Origin: Pempheris klunzingeri | Lineage: Eukaryota; Chordata; Actinopteri; Acropomatiformes; Pempheridae | Direction: 5' to 3' | Length of the DNA: 64,000 bases | NCBI RefSeq assembly: GCF_042242105.1 | Contig: NC_092032.1 | Location: 14,929,915 to 14,993,914, forward strand | In this document: positions 11,369-22,243 of the stretch, piece after piece | Position numbering within the stretch: position 1 is the first letter of the stretch | Layout of the letters: each line of letters opens with the position of its first letter | The notes under the pieces: generated by a model | Told to the model about the DNA's origin: nothing | Seen by the model: the letters and a program-made list of their open reading frames with translations, nothing else | The model's database searches: none | Position numbers and translations under genes: made by a program

Positions 11369-13965
11369 ATGTCTTTCCCCAAGAAACCCGGCGGCAAAGC
11401 GTTAGATGCTTTGCAGAATCTGCCGCGGATAACTTTAGCAAACCTGCGGCCTGAACCAGGAGCCAGACAGCTGGTGAGTTTTAATCTATCGTTAGCAGCT
11501 AGCTAACATAGCCTGGGTAGTTAGCCTGTCACGTTAGCCGGTGGAAACAAATGCTAACATTATGTGAGTTGTTTTGATAAGATGATACGTTAGCATGGCA
11601 GGAGAGATGCTCAAGTGTCTTTCATTGCAGGAAAAACGGAGGGGCAGAGGGCAGCATGGTGGGAACCGAAGCGGTCGAGGGCACAAAGGAGAGCGGCAGC
11701 GAGGAACCCGGCCTCGCCTGGGGTTTGAGGGGGGTCAGACTCCCTTTTATCTGGCGATCCCGAAATACGGCTACAATGAAGGGCACAGGTAAAAGTTTAC
11801 CTTTGAATCTAATCAGCGTTTGGCGAGTAAAATTAAATTTCTGTTGTTACAAGTCACCCAAACAAGTCACAAATTGTCATTAAAGTGCTATCAGAACATA
11901 AAACCTATCATTTTCCTCCTGTTATTGTTATTATTACAAAATAGCTTTCCATGTGAGTGAGCTAAAGTATGATTGTTTGTCTCAATCATGCATCTGGTGG
12001 TAATATAACAACACTAAAATATTCATACCATGTAAACATACATATGGCGATGCAGAAGACCACTTTCTCCTTAATACCCCTAATTGTTATTTTTCCTCCA
12101 AGTAAAATGAAACAGAAGAGCTGAAGACACATTTTCATTCTGGGATGTTTGAGTGTCACTTGGCCAACATTTTAGACAACTGCTCATAAATGACTGGATA
12201 TCACTTCACAGCATCCAGCTGTAAATGTACTAACAACATTTGTACTCTAGTTGGTCCACAAATAACAGATGATCTGGCAATAACGAATGACTTTAATTGC
12301 TTAATGATAAATATTTTGTGCTCTTCCTCAGTTGCCGTCCTCAGTACCAGCCTCTGTCATTGAAGCGGCTGCAGTATCTGATTGATCTGGGGCGAGTCGA
12401 CCCGACCCAGCCCATAGACCTGACTCAGCTGGTCAACGCCAGAGGAGTGACAATCCAGCCGCTGAAGAGGGACTATGGTGTCCACCTCGTTGATGAGGTA
12501 ACTGATCGTGGACTTTTTCACCCCTGGCATTGATTATAAGAAAGTCTGAAAGTTGCACTCAGTGTCAGTGGGATAAGCAAGATTTGGTTTGTATTTTCGC
12601 TGAATAGGAAAACATTGTTGTCTTTGTTAAGAAAAATTTGTATTTTTGTGAAATGAGACCATATTATTGCCTGGAAGCTTTAATGTTTTAAACCCACTAG
12701 TACTCATTTCTCCTGGCCATTATAAGAGTGTTAGTTTCTTTGTGTTTGATGTTATTTGTTAGAGGAGGCTTCAGCATCACATTTACATATTTGATCAGTT
12801 TAATGACCATGTTACTGTAGCAAGTGTAGCTAAAAATACGATGTGGTGTATTTTTGCAAACATACAATATTTTCTATATACAGCTAGAGCTGCCTGTTTG
12901 CCTTACAGTAAGTAATCCAGGTTGAATAAGTACGAAACAACAAGAACAAGGTGTAAAAGTGTCTTAACCCTTTAACGTCCTCACCAAGAAAAAAGCAATG
13001 AAAAAATGTATTCTTTATATATTTTATTTCTTTGGGGCACTAATCACAAAAATCAATGCTTTTTTATGAACAGACCCCACATTTTTTGAAATATTGGCCT
13101 CTACCAAACGGTTGAGATGTCGTAAGTAAAACATGTTTTCAATAAGATATAGTGAGTCAAAATGTGCTCTACCATATGGTTGAGCAGAAGGTTAAAGGGT
13201 TAATGTGTCTTTTATTTGCTGAATAATTAAACCAGATATTCAGGATTCAGAGCAGATCAGTTCACTCTTATGCTCTTGGATCATCTTGTGCCAGTAGGTG
13301 GCGCCACATCACAATGTTGTCATCCTGCCTTAGATCAAGTTGTTGTTTTTGACCCCTGTTTTTTCACTAGAAGTTCACCTTTCATGTGCTTCCTCTCTTT
13401 TAGGGTGCTGACATTTTTGCAGCAAAAATCAACATTGAGGTTCAAAAAGCTTCTGAAGGAGCTATAGCTGCTATTGAGAGGAACGGAGGTGTCATCACTG
13501 CGGGTTTCTATGATCCTATAAGTCTTGGTAACTAATGAATCATGAGTCCTATACACTCACCCACATTATTTAAATCGTCTTGTGTATTTTAGGTGATAAG
13601 CTTAAGTATATATTCTCTGTGTTGCAGATATTCTCACCAAGCCCGTCCCTTTCTTCATGCGTGGGCAGCCTATTCCAAAGCGAATGTTACCAGGGGAGGA
13701 TATGGTCCCGTATTACACAGATGCTGAAAACCGGGGTTACTTGGCCAACCCGGAGAAAATCCAGCAGGCCCGGCTAGCCCTGGCGCAGAAGTATGGATAT
13801 ATTTTGCCAGACATTTCAAAGGATGAACTGTATCACATGCTCTCCATGAGGAAGGATGTTCGGCAGATCTTCTTTGGCCTCGCTCCAGGCTGGGTCGTTA
13901 ACATGTCGGAGAAGAAGATTCTGAAACCCACCGATGAGAAACTTCTGAAATATTACAGTTCATAG
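11369..13965 (+). CDS. mrpl15: MRPL15, mitochondrial large-ribosomal-subunit protein uL15m
   Basis: Five coding exons, 11369-11473, 11631-11788, 12332-12497, 13404-13527 and 13628-13965, with GT/AG borders and phases 0, 2, 0, 1, give 296 aa, the same length as human. The protein is a structural component of the mitochondrial 39S subunit. The arginine/glycine-rich uL15 segment with [24 protein letters not shown] is near residues 50-75. [32 protein letters not shown] and the C-terminal [14 protein letters not shown]...[15 protein letters not shown] are all easily matched to vertebrate orthologues. The short N-terminus [20 protein letters not shown] should contain the mitochondrial targeting signal and is basic, as expected. 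The start is the first ATG in frame and agrees with the family length. The gene appears intact. Confidence 0.97.
12964..13203. mobile_element. piggyBac-type MITE in MRPL15 intron 3
   Basis: The element is flanked by TTAA at 12964-12967 and 13200-13203. Its ends are CCCTTTAAC (12968-12976) and the exact reverse complement GTTAAAGGG (13191-13199). A TTAA target duplication plus CCCT...AGGG termini is diagnostic of the piggyBac superfamily. At about 232 bp with no ORF it is non-autonomous. TACCAAACGGTTGAG and TACCATATGGTTGAG recur inside, about 65 bp apart. Confidence 0.75.
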
Positions 13966-14000
13966 GTGTGAGGAGAAGTGAAATAAATGTTTATGTACAG
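13966..14000 (+). other. mrpl15: MRPL15 3' untranslated region and poly(A) signal
   Basis: AATAAA lies at 13982-13987, only 17 bases after the stop codon. A weaker ATTAAA occurs near 14118. The close signal predicts a very short 3' UTR; the later one would give about 170 bases. Confidence 0.5.
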
Positions 14001-14208
14001 TATGTCATGGCAAAAATGGATGCTGAAAATGTCTAAAAATGTCTTGAACGTTTCCATTTTATATTAAAAAGAAAGTGGAAAAACAGCATTCTGTGTTTTT
14101 CAAAAAGAAGTTATGTCATTAAACTTTATCTTAAACTACATTCTCAAATGTGATGGTGTAGTTATGTTTGAGGGAACTGATGTTATAAGTCTAACTTGGT
14201 ATCTTTAG

Positions 14209-14329
14209 GTCATGATTCACACCACATTCATGAGTATTTCTTTGCTTTTGAGTGGCTGACGTCTGACGGCCTCGTGTCGAAGCACAACTGGCCCGTGCAG
14301 CATGATGGAAGGAACGTGAACTGTAACAG
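14209..14329 (+). other. Exon-like open segment downstream of MRPL15
   Basis: Bounded by TTTAG at 14204-14208 and CAG|GTGAGG at 14327-14335, both in splice-site form. One frame, from 14211, stays open for 39 codons and reads HDSHHIHEYFFAFEWLTSDG and onward. I recognise no family. It could be chance, a piece of a repeat, or an alternative terminal exon. Confidence 0.15.
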
Positions 14330-15729
14330 GTGAGGGGGAAATAAGGAAAATAAGATAACTCAAAGAATGAAAACAGGAAACAGATGCCTAGTGATGTGTG
14401 TTACTTGTGAAATGGGTTGCCTAGGCCCTAGAAGGGGAGTTGAAATTAGTCATAGGCAGCTGTATCCTGGTGTGGACGTTCAAAAGATCCCTCTCCCCCC
14501 TCTTGGAATACAATCACAGGCAAACATACATACAACTTTGCCCAGTTATGCTTTAGAGGCATAAAAATACCATGGAGAAATGTTTATGCTTTTATATACA
14601 AGGAAGTCACTGTGACTTGTTTCACACTTTCACCAAGATTTTAAAATGAAAGTGCGCTTGTTCTAATGTAGAACCTCGTTAAGATTTGGAGATATTAAAA
14701 TCAACACTTTATGGCATTTTAGACTGCCTGTTCCAGCATATAGACTTTTGGCTGGATAATGGTCCTGTTGTATTTGAACTCTCCATTACACTCAGTTTAT
14801 TTTTTGAAGTCAAAATGGCACACTCACTATAAATAACTTGGTATTTTACGCAGATATTGTCTTAAGGGACGCTGCCATAGAATTTCTGCTGGTATAAAAA
14901 CACTTTATCAAAGGAAGCATATGTTTGTGTGTGTGTGTGTGTGTGTAAGACTACGAGCATTGTGTTTCTATACAAAGTCCCTGCTGCCATGTAACTTACT
15001 GGTAGGAAGGTCTCAACTATGCAGGAATAATAAGAAAAGTGATCAGAAAAAATAATGCACCAAACTGTGGTTTAAGTATCATTGATTTTTTTTTTTTTAA
15101 GTCTTTTTTGACTTTCTGAAACTGTATTTTAAAGGTGAATTTCTCACAGTATTTGCAAATTTCCTAATTTGTTACCATAAGAGACAAAGGTCACACTTTG
15201 ATGACTTTGCTTGTGGCTCCCCGAGTGTTTTCCTGAATCTCAAGTATCCAATAAACTACACAAGTAGTGGATACGTACACAGCCGGCCCTGCCAGGAAAA
15301 CCAGCCCAAATCCTTACAGCATAATACTTTAAATAAATCACGCCACAGGAAAGAAACAGCACAATCATTGTTTATGGCAGAACCACAGTGCTTATCTTCA
15401 AAGCAGCAGATCCTTTTGAATTTGTATCAGGTCTCAGACGAGCAAAACGAGAGAAAAAGAGTGAGCTAACAGTTTGTGGAAAGGCCCAAACATCGACTCT
15501 GAGAATGCGTGGCTGCAGAAAGTTTGCATTAAAGAACAGATCAAGTATTTTCTCCATCAATTACAATTAAGAAAACAGTCATCCACTTTGGCTAAAAAGA
15601 TTTGTCAGTCTGTTTTGGGCGAGCGTTTTATCTCAGGTTTCTGCTCCAAATAATCTAATGTCTGAGTCTAACCAGTTCACACTATTTAATTAAACATTCA
15701 AGCACTGCTGCTGGAGCTGACCAGGCCAG

Positions 15730-15756
15730 ATTGTTTTGGTTATCTGCCGCTTTGAA
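15730..15756. promoter_or_regulatory. Candidate endoderm enhancer core (SOX, GATA, TCF motifs)
   Basis: Within 27 bp lie ATTGTT (SOX, 15730-15735), TTATCT (GATA, 15740-15745) and CTTTGAA (TCF/LEF-like, 15750-15756). Homeodomain-type TAATTA/TAAT sites flank it (15680-15700, 15819-15835). It lies 5 kb upstream of sox32. Function is inferred only from motif content, and each motif is short. Confidence 0.25.
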
Positions 15757-16317
15757 TGAGCCGTTTAGGACAGACACAGATATCATGGTGTCTCACAGGT
15801 CTCAGTCTAGTTCCATTTAATAATTAGGGCTAATTACAGCTAAATGCAGGCCTCTTTCTCCTCTGTCTGCTCTGCAGAGGAGAGACGTGTGGGTTCTAGA
15901 TCAAGGTCAGACTCATACATGTGCTGTGGGAGAACACAAAGACAATCTGTGTCCAGAAACATGGATGTGATAAATGTCCTGCGGTGGGAATAAACCACCA
16001 ACAATCCGAAGCTGTCTTGACCATAAAAGAAGAATTGGAAGACTCCTGAGATAAGAGTCTTATCAGTAGAATACAATTCCTAATTTACAAAGAATAGTGC
16101 TGTTTTGCAGCATGAGCTGGTCCCAGTCTGCATGATGCAATACAATTAGAGAGCAGCATGACTTTAATTTAAAGGGAGAAAAAGGAGCCAGACAGAAGAT
16201 TTGATGGATAATTTATTGATTTATTTTAAATTCTGACCTGTATATCACCAGTAGGTGCCGATTATTAGTCATTTATTGACTGAATAATGATGAAAACGGG
16301 CTTTTTAAAATGTTGGG

Positions 16318-16470
16318 GACTGCAACTAATGATTATTCTCATTATCAACGAGATTGTGGATTTCTTTTAAGGTTAATTGACTAATTATTTAATCTATATG
16401 CTGTCAGAAAATGATTTTGTGTGCCCATCAAAAGTTCAAAATGCCAGAAGATGGCTGTCTTTCTAAAATC
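16318..16470 (-). repeat. AATCGATTAA-type repeat, reverse orientation
   Basis: GACTGCAACTAATGATTATT, then TTAATTGACTAATTATTTAA and TGTCAGAAAATG follow the reverse complement of the family seen at 1645-2335. The far end fades out near 16470. Confidence 0.55.
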
Positions 16471-19400
16471 CTTTAGACGTATTTACAGTAAAAAGCCATT
16501 AGAGCTTTGACCCTAGAAATGTATCTTAAATGATCTCTCTCACACTTTTAAAGGCATTGTTTGCTCATTATTTATTTATCCCAATTCTTGATTAAAGTAT
16601 TTGATTTTACCTTCTACTTTTCTGCAGTTGTGATCTCACTTGTATTGAACTAATGTCATGTTCAAAGATGCCTGTTTCAGTGCAAAGACCTAAAGGTGAC
16701 ATCCTCAACTTGCTCATTCTGTCCGACTAACAGTCCAAGTCACAAATATATTAATTTTCCAGTGAAATAAAACAAAGAGAAGCAGTGAATCCTCACGTTG
16801 TGACCCTCTGGAAACAGTGACGTTTGGCATTTTTGCCTGTTGAATGTGACAAATGACTCATCGACTGTCATAACTGTGGAGGTGAGATGGATAAAACCGG
16901 TGCAATTCCTCAGTTCTCAGGTGTTTCCTGCACATTGCACCACCTGGGCTTGTAGGTCTGAGCTGTGTTTGAAGTCTGGCTCAGCCTGGCCTGTTATCTC
17001 TGCTCAGAGGTGGGGGCATCATTGTGTTCCGCTAATGAGGCCACATTAAGCCTGTCTACACCAGGGGGCATGTAATCCTCTCAGCTGGCCTGACGTAGGG
17101 CCGGGCAGGGCGCTGTTTACACGGGGTGTGTGGAGGCTAGCACTCAGGACCCCGCGCCTCCGTCGAATCTGCTCAAACACGTGATTAAGATGTAAAGGTG
17201 GAGGCATGTGGAGCATGAAGGGGATGGGGGGGGGGCAGACCACTGCATAGAATGGTGTCTGAGTCTTGACAGGGTCTATGTTGGTGCTGGCCTGCTGTGC
17301 CCATACAATACAACACAATGCAATACAGATCATGGTCACCTGGCACAACAGCATTATATCCCCTTCACACCTTCCAGCTATGAAACAATGCCGCTCTTTA
17401 TGAATGAACCACTGTAAGGAAAGTCGGTGGGATGGCGCTGAGGGGACTGAGCAAAGGCTGGAATACAGTGGTTCATTATCAGAGGCCTCCTGCTTTACAC
17501 TCCTGTGGCTTTTTCCCTCTATTTCATCTTTAGGTGGATGTCTCCGGGTCAGCAAATCCTGCACCAAACACCCACAATGAGAGGCTTGGAGAGCCTGGAG
17601 TCAAGTTTTCAGCTCCAATCCACACCTAGAAATTGTGGCTTCACTTAAACAGCAGAGCATCATTTAGGTTTGCAAGCCGCATCAGACCGTGTGCTCGTGC
17701 TCCAAATCCGGCCAGCATTCAACCCAAAACATCATCCTAGAGTTGCCAAGAATCCACAAGGGCCCCGTGTAAATCCTAAACGTCTCTGCGGTCCTGCAGG
17801 TCCTCGCTGCACAGCTCTACCTGTGCCGGCCTGGCCATCACTGATCCAAAGTGGAGAGGGAGAGGAGTGTCCCATATATGAGTTCTGTCCAATACAATGG
17901 CACATTGTGATCAGAAAGCCTCTGAGAACAATCCCTATTCAGAAAGCACAGTGCCCATTCAGCTGCAGCTTGTTTGGCTATGAGACAATGCAATGATACC
18001 CTACTGTCACCTTCTAGATTAGGAGCCATTAATAGGGCCAGAATAAAGGACAGATAACACCTTTTTATAATAATACAGCAAAATAATGTCCTGATGGTGA
18101 TTTGATGCACCAAAAATGTAAAAAATCTACAGTATCCAACCATTTAAATCCAGATACTACCCTCCCCCCTTCATCCCAAACTTTGTCTAATATTTAGCCG
18201 ACTTATCTCCCAGAGGAGCTCGGTCGAAACTAACGTTATTGTATTCACGCTGCGTCGTTCAAGCTAATTGATTAAATCCATTAGTGCTTTTCACAGCGCG
18301 TTGGCGCGTGCGTCCCGTTTAACGTCGCGGATGTGGATTCAGCCTCTAATTCTGACAATGAAGAGAAAGCACCCCCCCACACACACACACCTCCTCCTTC
18401 ACCAAGCTGACAAACTATGCACAGCCACTGTTTATTTGGAGGAATAATTCTCCTCTGAATGCAGCTTTAAAATCTGAATCTCTCAGGTTTGTATTGATTT
18501 TCTGGCGTGTTTCACGTTATCTGCGCCCCAAAGCCTCTTTTATCAGTTTCGACTGACACGAGACTCTTTAAGTCTTGTTGTCAAAGGGAGATGAGGAGCA
18601 CTGCTCAAAGAAGGCCTTAATCAAGCCTGTTACTGAATTTGATAATGTCACAGTATTGATCCGGCTTTTTGATTAAGATATCAGACTCAATTAGGCCTGA
18701 TTCGGCCCACTTCTCTTTGCAGGGTTCCAAGTCCAAATGTGTGTGCGTGAATTTCAAGCGTTTTTCTGCAAGTTTCTGGGAGTTCAAATTAAATTCAGGA
18801 GGATCCAATTCCCCTGCAGCTCCTTGTGTATTAACCCTCTCTGCTCTGAGCCATAATACACAGTATTTACAAGTCAAAGAGGCCTCATAAGTGGCCCGTC
18901 TGCAGGGACAAAGCAGTGCAGGTGCAGTTATTACTGCAGGACACTGGCTCCGTGTATTGCAGATGTAACGCTGCTGCTGTCACCATAATGACATCTATTG
19001 TCTGCATAATGTTTGTCGCCGGTGCAGAAGACAGATATTCATTGAAACCACACGGAGGGAGCGGGCACCTGTAATGGCTCCCTGTCATAGTAAAGTGGGA
19101 TCACACGCATCAAGAGTTTCTGGAGAGATCATTAATGGTGGATACACAGCATTTAAAATCACTTTATTTATTTATTATTTTTATGGCTGATATCCCCATA
19201 ATAGTCTTATTGGGCTGTAGGTGTTTTGTCTGTAGGTTTTTAAGTAATATATTGTACTGTTGCTTTCTTCTGTACTCAGTAGTGCCTTTATGGTGCATGT
19301 TTTATGCTTTGTGTTGCCATAATGATGTCATTATTTCTTATTAGCGAATGTTTTTAGTGCTCTGAAATATTTTCATTTATTTATTTTTTAAGTTTCCTAG

Positions 19401-19880
19401 AGGTGAAACGTTCCTATAATAAATTTAATTCCCCAACAAGTGTGTCTGTGCACTCAAGAGCAAGTGATAGCCTATTTCACTTTTATTTCTTAAAATATTC
19501 GTGGGATATTTGAAAGTTTTTGATATATTTTCTCGGCAAACTGTCACTTTCGAGCTGTGCTATTTTTTTCAGTGACACATAAACAAAAGTGACGAATAGA
19601 TAAATTACAGGCGGACAGAGAAAAGGTGCAGCCAGCCTGCTATAGTTTCTGTGAGTCTGAATCTCTGCTGCAGTTTTGACTGATTTCAATACACTTTTGT
19701 GGTGATTCCTCTTCAGAAGTCAGTCAGTCAATGTTATGGTACATTCCTCTCATTTTAATTCAAGCTGATAAAAGTAAGCTATTTTAGTGGAGTTTTTTTT
19801 TTTTGATGCCTTAAAGGTGAGCTCATCACGCCCCTTTGTACACACCTATCGGGCAAATATTTGTGCCCGGTAATCGTGTA

Positions 19881-20007
19881 ATAAACATGCCTTGATCATG
19901 TTTGTTTCAGTCCTGTAAAATGTACTTTGATAGAGACAGTGGATGGCCGATAAGAGCTGAGAGCCACAATGTAATTAGTAACCAGCCCTGCCTCCTCAAA
20001 CTTTGAT
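19881..20007. promoter_or_regulatory. Candidate sox32 proximal enhancer (forkhead, GATA, TCF motifs)
   Basis: ATAAACA (19881-19887) and TGTTTGTTT (19900-19908) are forkhead-type sites. CTTTGAT occurs twice (19925-19931, 20001-20007) as a TCF/LEF site, and GATAAG is at 19949-19954. The cluster starts about 0.8 kb before the sox32 start codon. Gata5 and Nodal effectors are known inputs to sox32 in zebrafish; binding here is inference. Confidence 0.3.
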
Positions 20008-20654
20008 GTTGTCCTATCAATACCCTGCCTGCCTTTCAGGACCTATTGATTAGATTCCATTTCTCTCCAACAGGCAAAGGTGTAATTTGATTTTCCTAAT
20101 ATGGTTTTTAAGAGAAACCAGATTTTCCTCCAATTAAAGAGCCGTGAGTCAGGGACTGCCAGTTTTTTTTTTTTTAATGCACGAAATAAAGGTTCAGCAA
20201 CACAGAAAACTCTCGAAATTCAGGCACATTTGTCTGAGGAAATAGGACGAAAATAAAATTAAAAATGCCTGCTTGTGCATGAGAATCTAATAAGACTCAG
20301 TCGTGCTTTTCCTTCAATCACTGTACTCCAGTTAATTTATAGTAGGCAGTCTTCGTATTTGATGTTTTAGGGTGTAGTTATGTCACCATAAAGAAGCAAA
20401 AAGGTGAAAACATAAACAACTCTTCGTTCTTACTGGATGACTCCAGTTTGGGGTTTGTAGCTTATTTGTCTCAGTCTGGAGATGAAATTATGTCATTTAT
20501 GTGACCTAAGAGCTTAATTGTAGATTATTACAGACTCATGAGTCTCTTTGCCATCTGAAGTTTCGTGAGATCGTTGATTGGGGGGGTCAGATGGGCCTAT
20601 CACCGACCCGAGAAAACACCTGGAATTCACACCTTAAATCCACTCCTCCTGGCC

Positions 20655-20708
20655 TCCTATTGGCGGAGCGCCCACATATATCCGTCACTCTGCATCATCA
20701 CCAGGAGG
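20655..20708 (+). promoter_or_regulatory. sox32: sox32 core promoter candidate
   Basis: ATTGG (inverted CCAAT) at 20659-20663 precedes CATATAT at 20675-20681, a weak TATA-like box. If used, transcription would begin around 20703-20712, which bears on start-codon choice for sox32. Confidence 0.35.
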
Positions 20709-21913
20709 ATGACAGCTGTCTGCAGCACACCCCAAACACCATCACCATCTGTAGCCATGCGTTTCAGCCACGACCCCGCAGCTTTCCAGCTCTGCGCAAA
20801 CATGTTCGAAAGCGAGGACTCGGGCTCCGCAGACGGGGAGCAGATGAGTGAGCTGCGCTCCCCGAGTTCAGGGCCCTCCAGCCCGCTGTCCGTGAACTCG
20901 GACTCCAGCTGCACCAGCCCCGAGGCCAAGTCTGCCTCGGCGCAGCAGAGAGTCAGGAGGCCCCTGAACGCCTTCATCATCTGGACTAAAGAGGAGCGAA
21001 GGCGGCTGGCCCATCTTAACCCAGACCTGGAGAACACGGATCTGAGCAAAATACTGGGTAAGACTTCGATTAACAGCTTAACATGTCATTAGTATAAACT
21101 GCTGTTGTTAGAATTAAAGTTTCCTCTATAGATCTTGGAGTTTTCCCTGTTAAAAATATTACAAATGTTTAATGTTTCTAGTTCTCTGGCCAAGAAACTG
21201 GGGACACAACTAGTTCATGTGTGTCTAATAACTCTCAACCCCACTGTGTCCCTGCAGGAAAAACGTGGAAGGCCATGTCTCTGGCTGAGAAGCGTCCGTA
21301 CATGCAGGAGGCGGAGCGCCTGCGGGTCCAGCACACCATCGACTATCCCAACTACAAGTACAGGCCGCGCAGGAGGAAGCAGCTGAAGAAGGGCTCCAAG
21401 CCTCAGGGTGCAGATGCCTCCGCGTCTCCCTCCTCGCTCTGCAGCCCAGACTTCAGCGTGCCCTACAACCTCACCTACCTGCTCCAGAGCCAGCAGCCGT
21501 CCTACCCGAGCGCGCCCGCTTTCCCAAACTCCCCAGCAAGCTTCACCCCTTTACGCAGCAGCTACCCAAACACTCCAGTGTTTCCAGACGCAGCCGCTGC
21601 AGACGCTTTCTCAAATAGGCCTGACATGTACCCACACCCGTCTGCGTACCCCGCGGAGCCTCAGGTGTATTTTGGTCAGCACGGACACATGCAGTACGGT
21701 TTCTCCAGCCCCGTAGGTCCACATGTGGATCAGGGGGAGTCCAGGGTGTACGGGGGCCTGCTGGGCCCAGCTGGACCCTCCCTGGAGTTTTACCTGGAGC
21801 AGGTTCAGCTGGACATGCTGTACGATCTGGACCGCAGCGAGTTTGAACAGTACCTTGGTCCCAGGCCTGAGTCTGTGGATCCCAGCCACAGAGAGGGACG
21901 GTCGCTGTCCTGA
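20709..21913 (+). CDS. sox32: Sox32 (casanova), teleost SoxF endoderm transcription factor
   Basis: Coding exons 20709-21057 and 21258-21913 give 334 aa from the first ATG, or 318 aa from the second at 20757. The HMG box is residues about 81-155, with [37 protein letters not shown] and [12 protein letters not shown]. The intron falls after the first base of the Gly117 codon, the same place as in sox17. The tail ends with DRSEFEQYL (308-316), the SoxF transactivation/beta-catenin-interaction motif, shortly before the C-terminus. In zebrafish this gene commits cells to endoderm downstream of Nodal and activates sox17. The sequence is more diverged from other SoxF boxes than sox17 is: the DNA-wedge Phe-Met is Phe-Ile. 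Its place beside sox17 supports the assignment. The nearby TATA-like box favours the 20757 start, but the upstream ATG has the better -3 base. Confidence 0.92.
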
Positions 21914-22080
21914 AACTATTAACTGTGGTGTATTTATTTAAATTATTTCAGTGTGTCATGAGCTAATGACTGCTGAAATTGTACATTGTGCATTTTGCTT
22001 TTGAAAAGTTGTGTTCTGAAGAACTGCGCTGTCTTCCAATGTAATTATAAGGTATTAATAAATAATGAATTCAACTTACA
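21914..22080 (+). other. sox32: sox32 3' untranslated region with poly(A) signal
   Basis: Short AT-rich 3' UTR. AATAAA is at 22057-22062, about 145 bases after the stop codon. Confidence 0.65.
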
Positions 22081-22217
22081 ATGTTCATGTCCTTATTGAT
22101 ATATTAACAATGAGAAAAACAGCTAGATTAACAGGATAAAACAATTTTTGTATAACACTTCTCTTTCATAAAACTGAGACAGATTTTAGACACAAAGATC
22201 AAAATCAGTGTAGCAAA

Positions 22218-22243
22218 GGCCAAAAGTAGACTGACTTTTGGCC
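22218..22243. other. Perfect 10-bp hairpin downstream of sox32
   Basis: GGCCAAAAGT (22218-22227), a six-base loop and ACTTTTGGCC (22234-22243) are an exact inverted repeat, about 155 bp past the sox32 poly(A) signal. Function unknown. Confidence 0.5.

Larger units (their letters stand above)
14336..20640. other. MRPL15 - sox32 intergenic spacer
   Basis: No gene is supported. It contains a short (TG)n near 14932-14946, one repeat copy (16318-16470) and two motif clusters listed separately. Open frames such as those on the minus strand at 17046-17567 and on the plus strand at 17670-17996 have no domain, and their composition is that of non-coding DNA. The 17.6-18.4 kb part is less AT-rich than its surroundings. 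Confidence 0.5.

Noticed and set aside
17046-17567. 173-codon minus-strand frame between MRPL15 and sox32
   Set aside because: No family resemblance, no splice structure, and GC composition explains the length.
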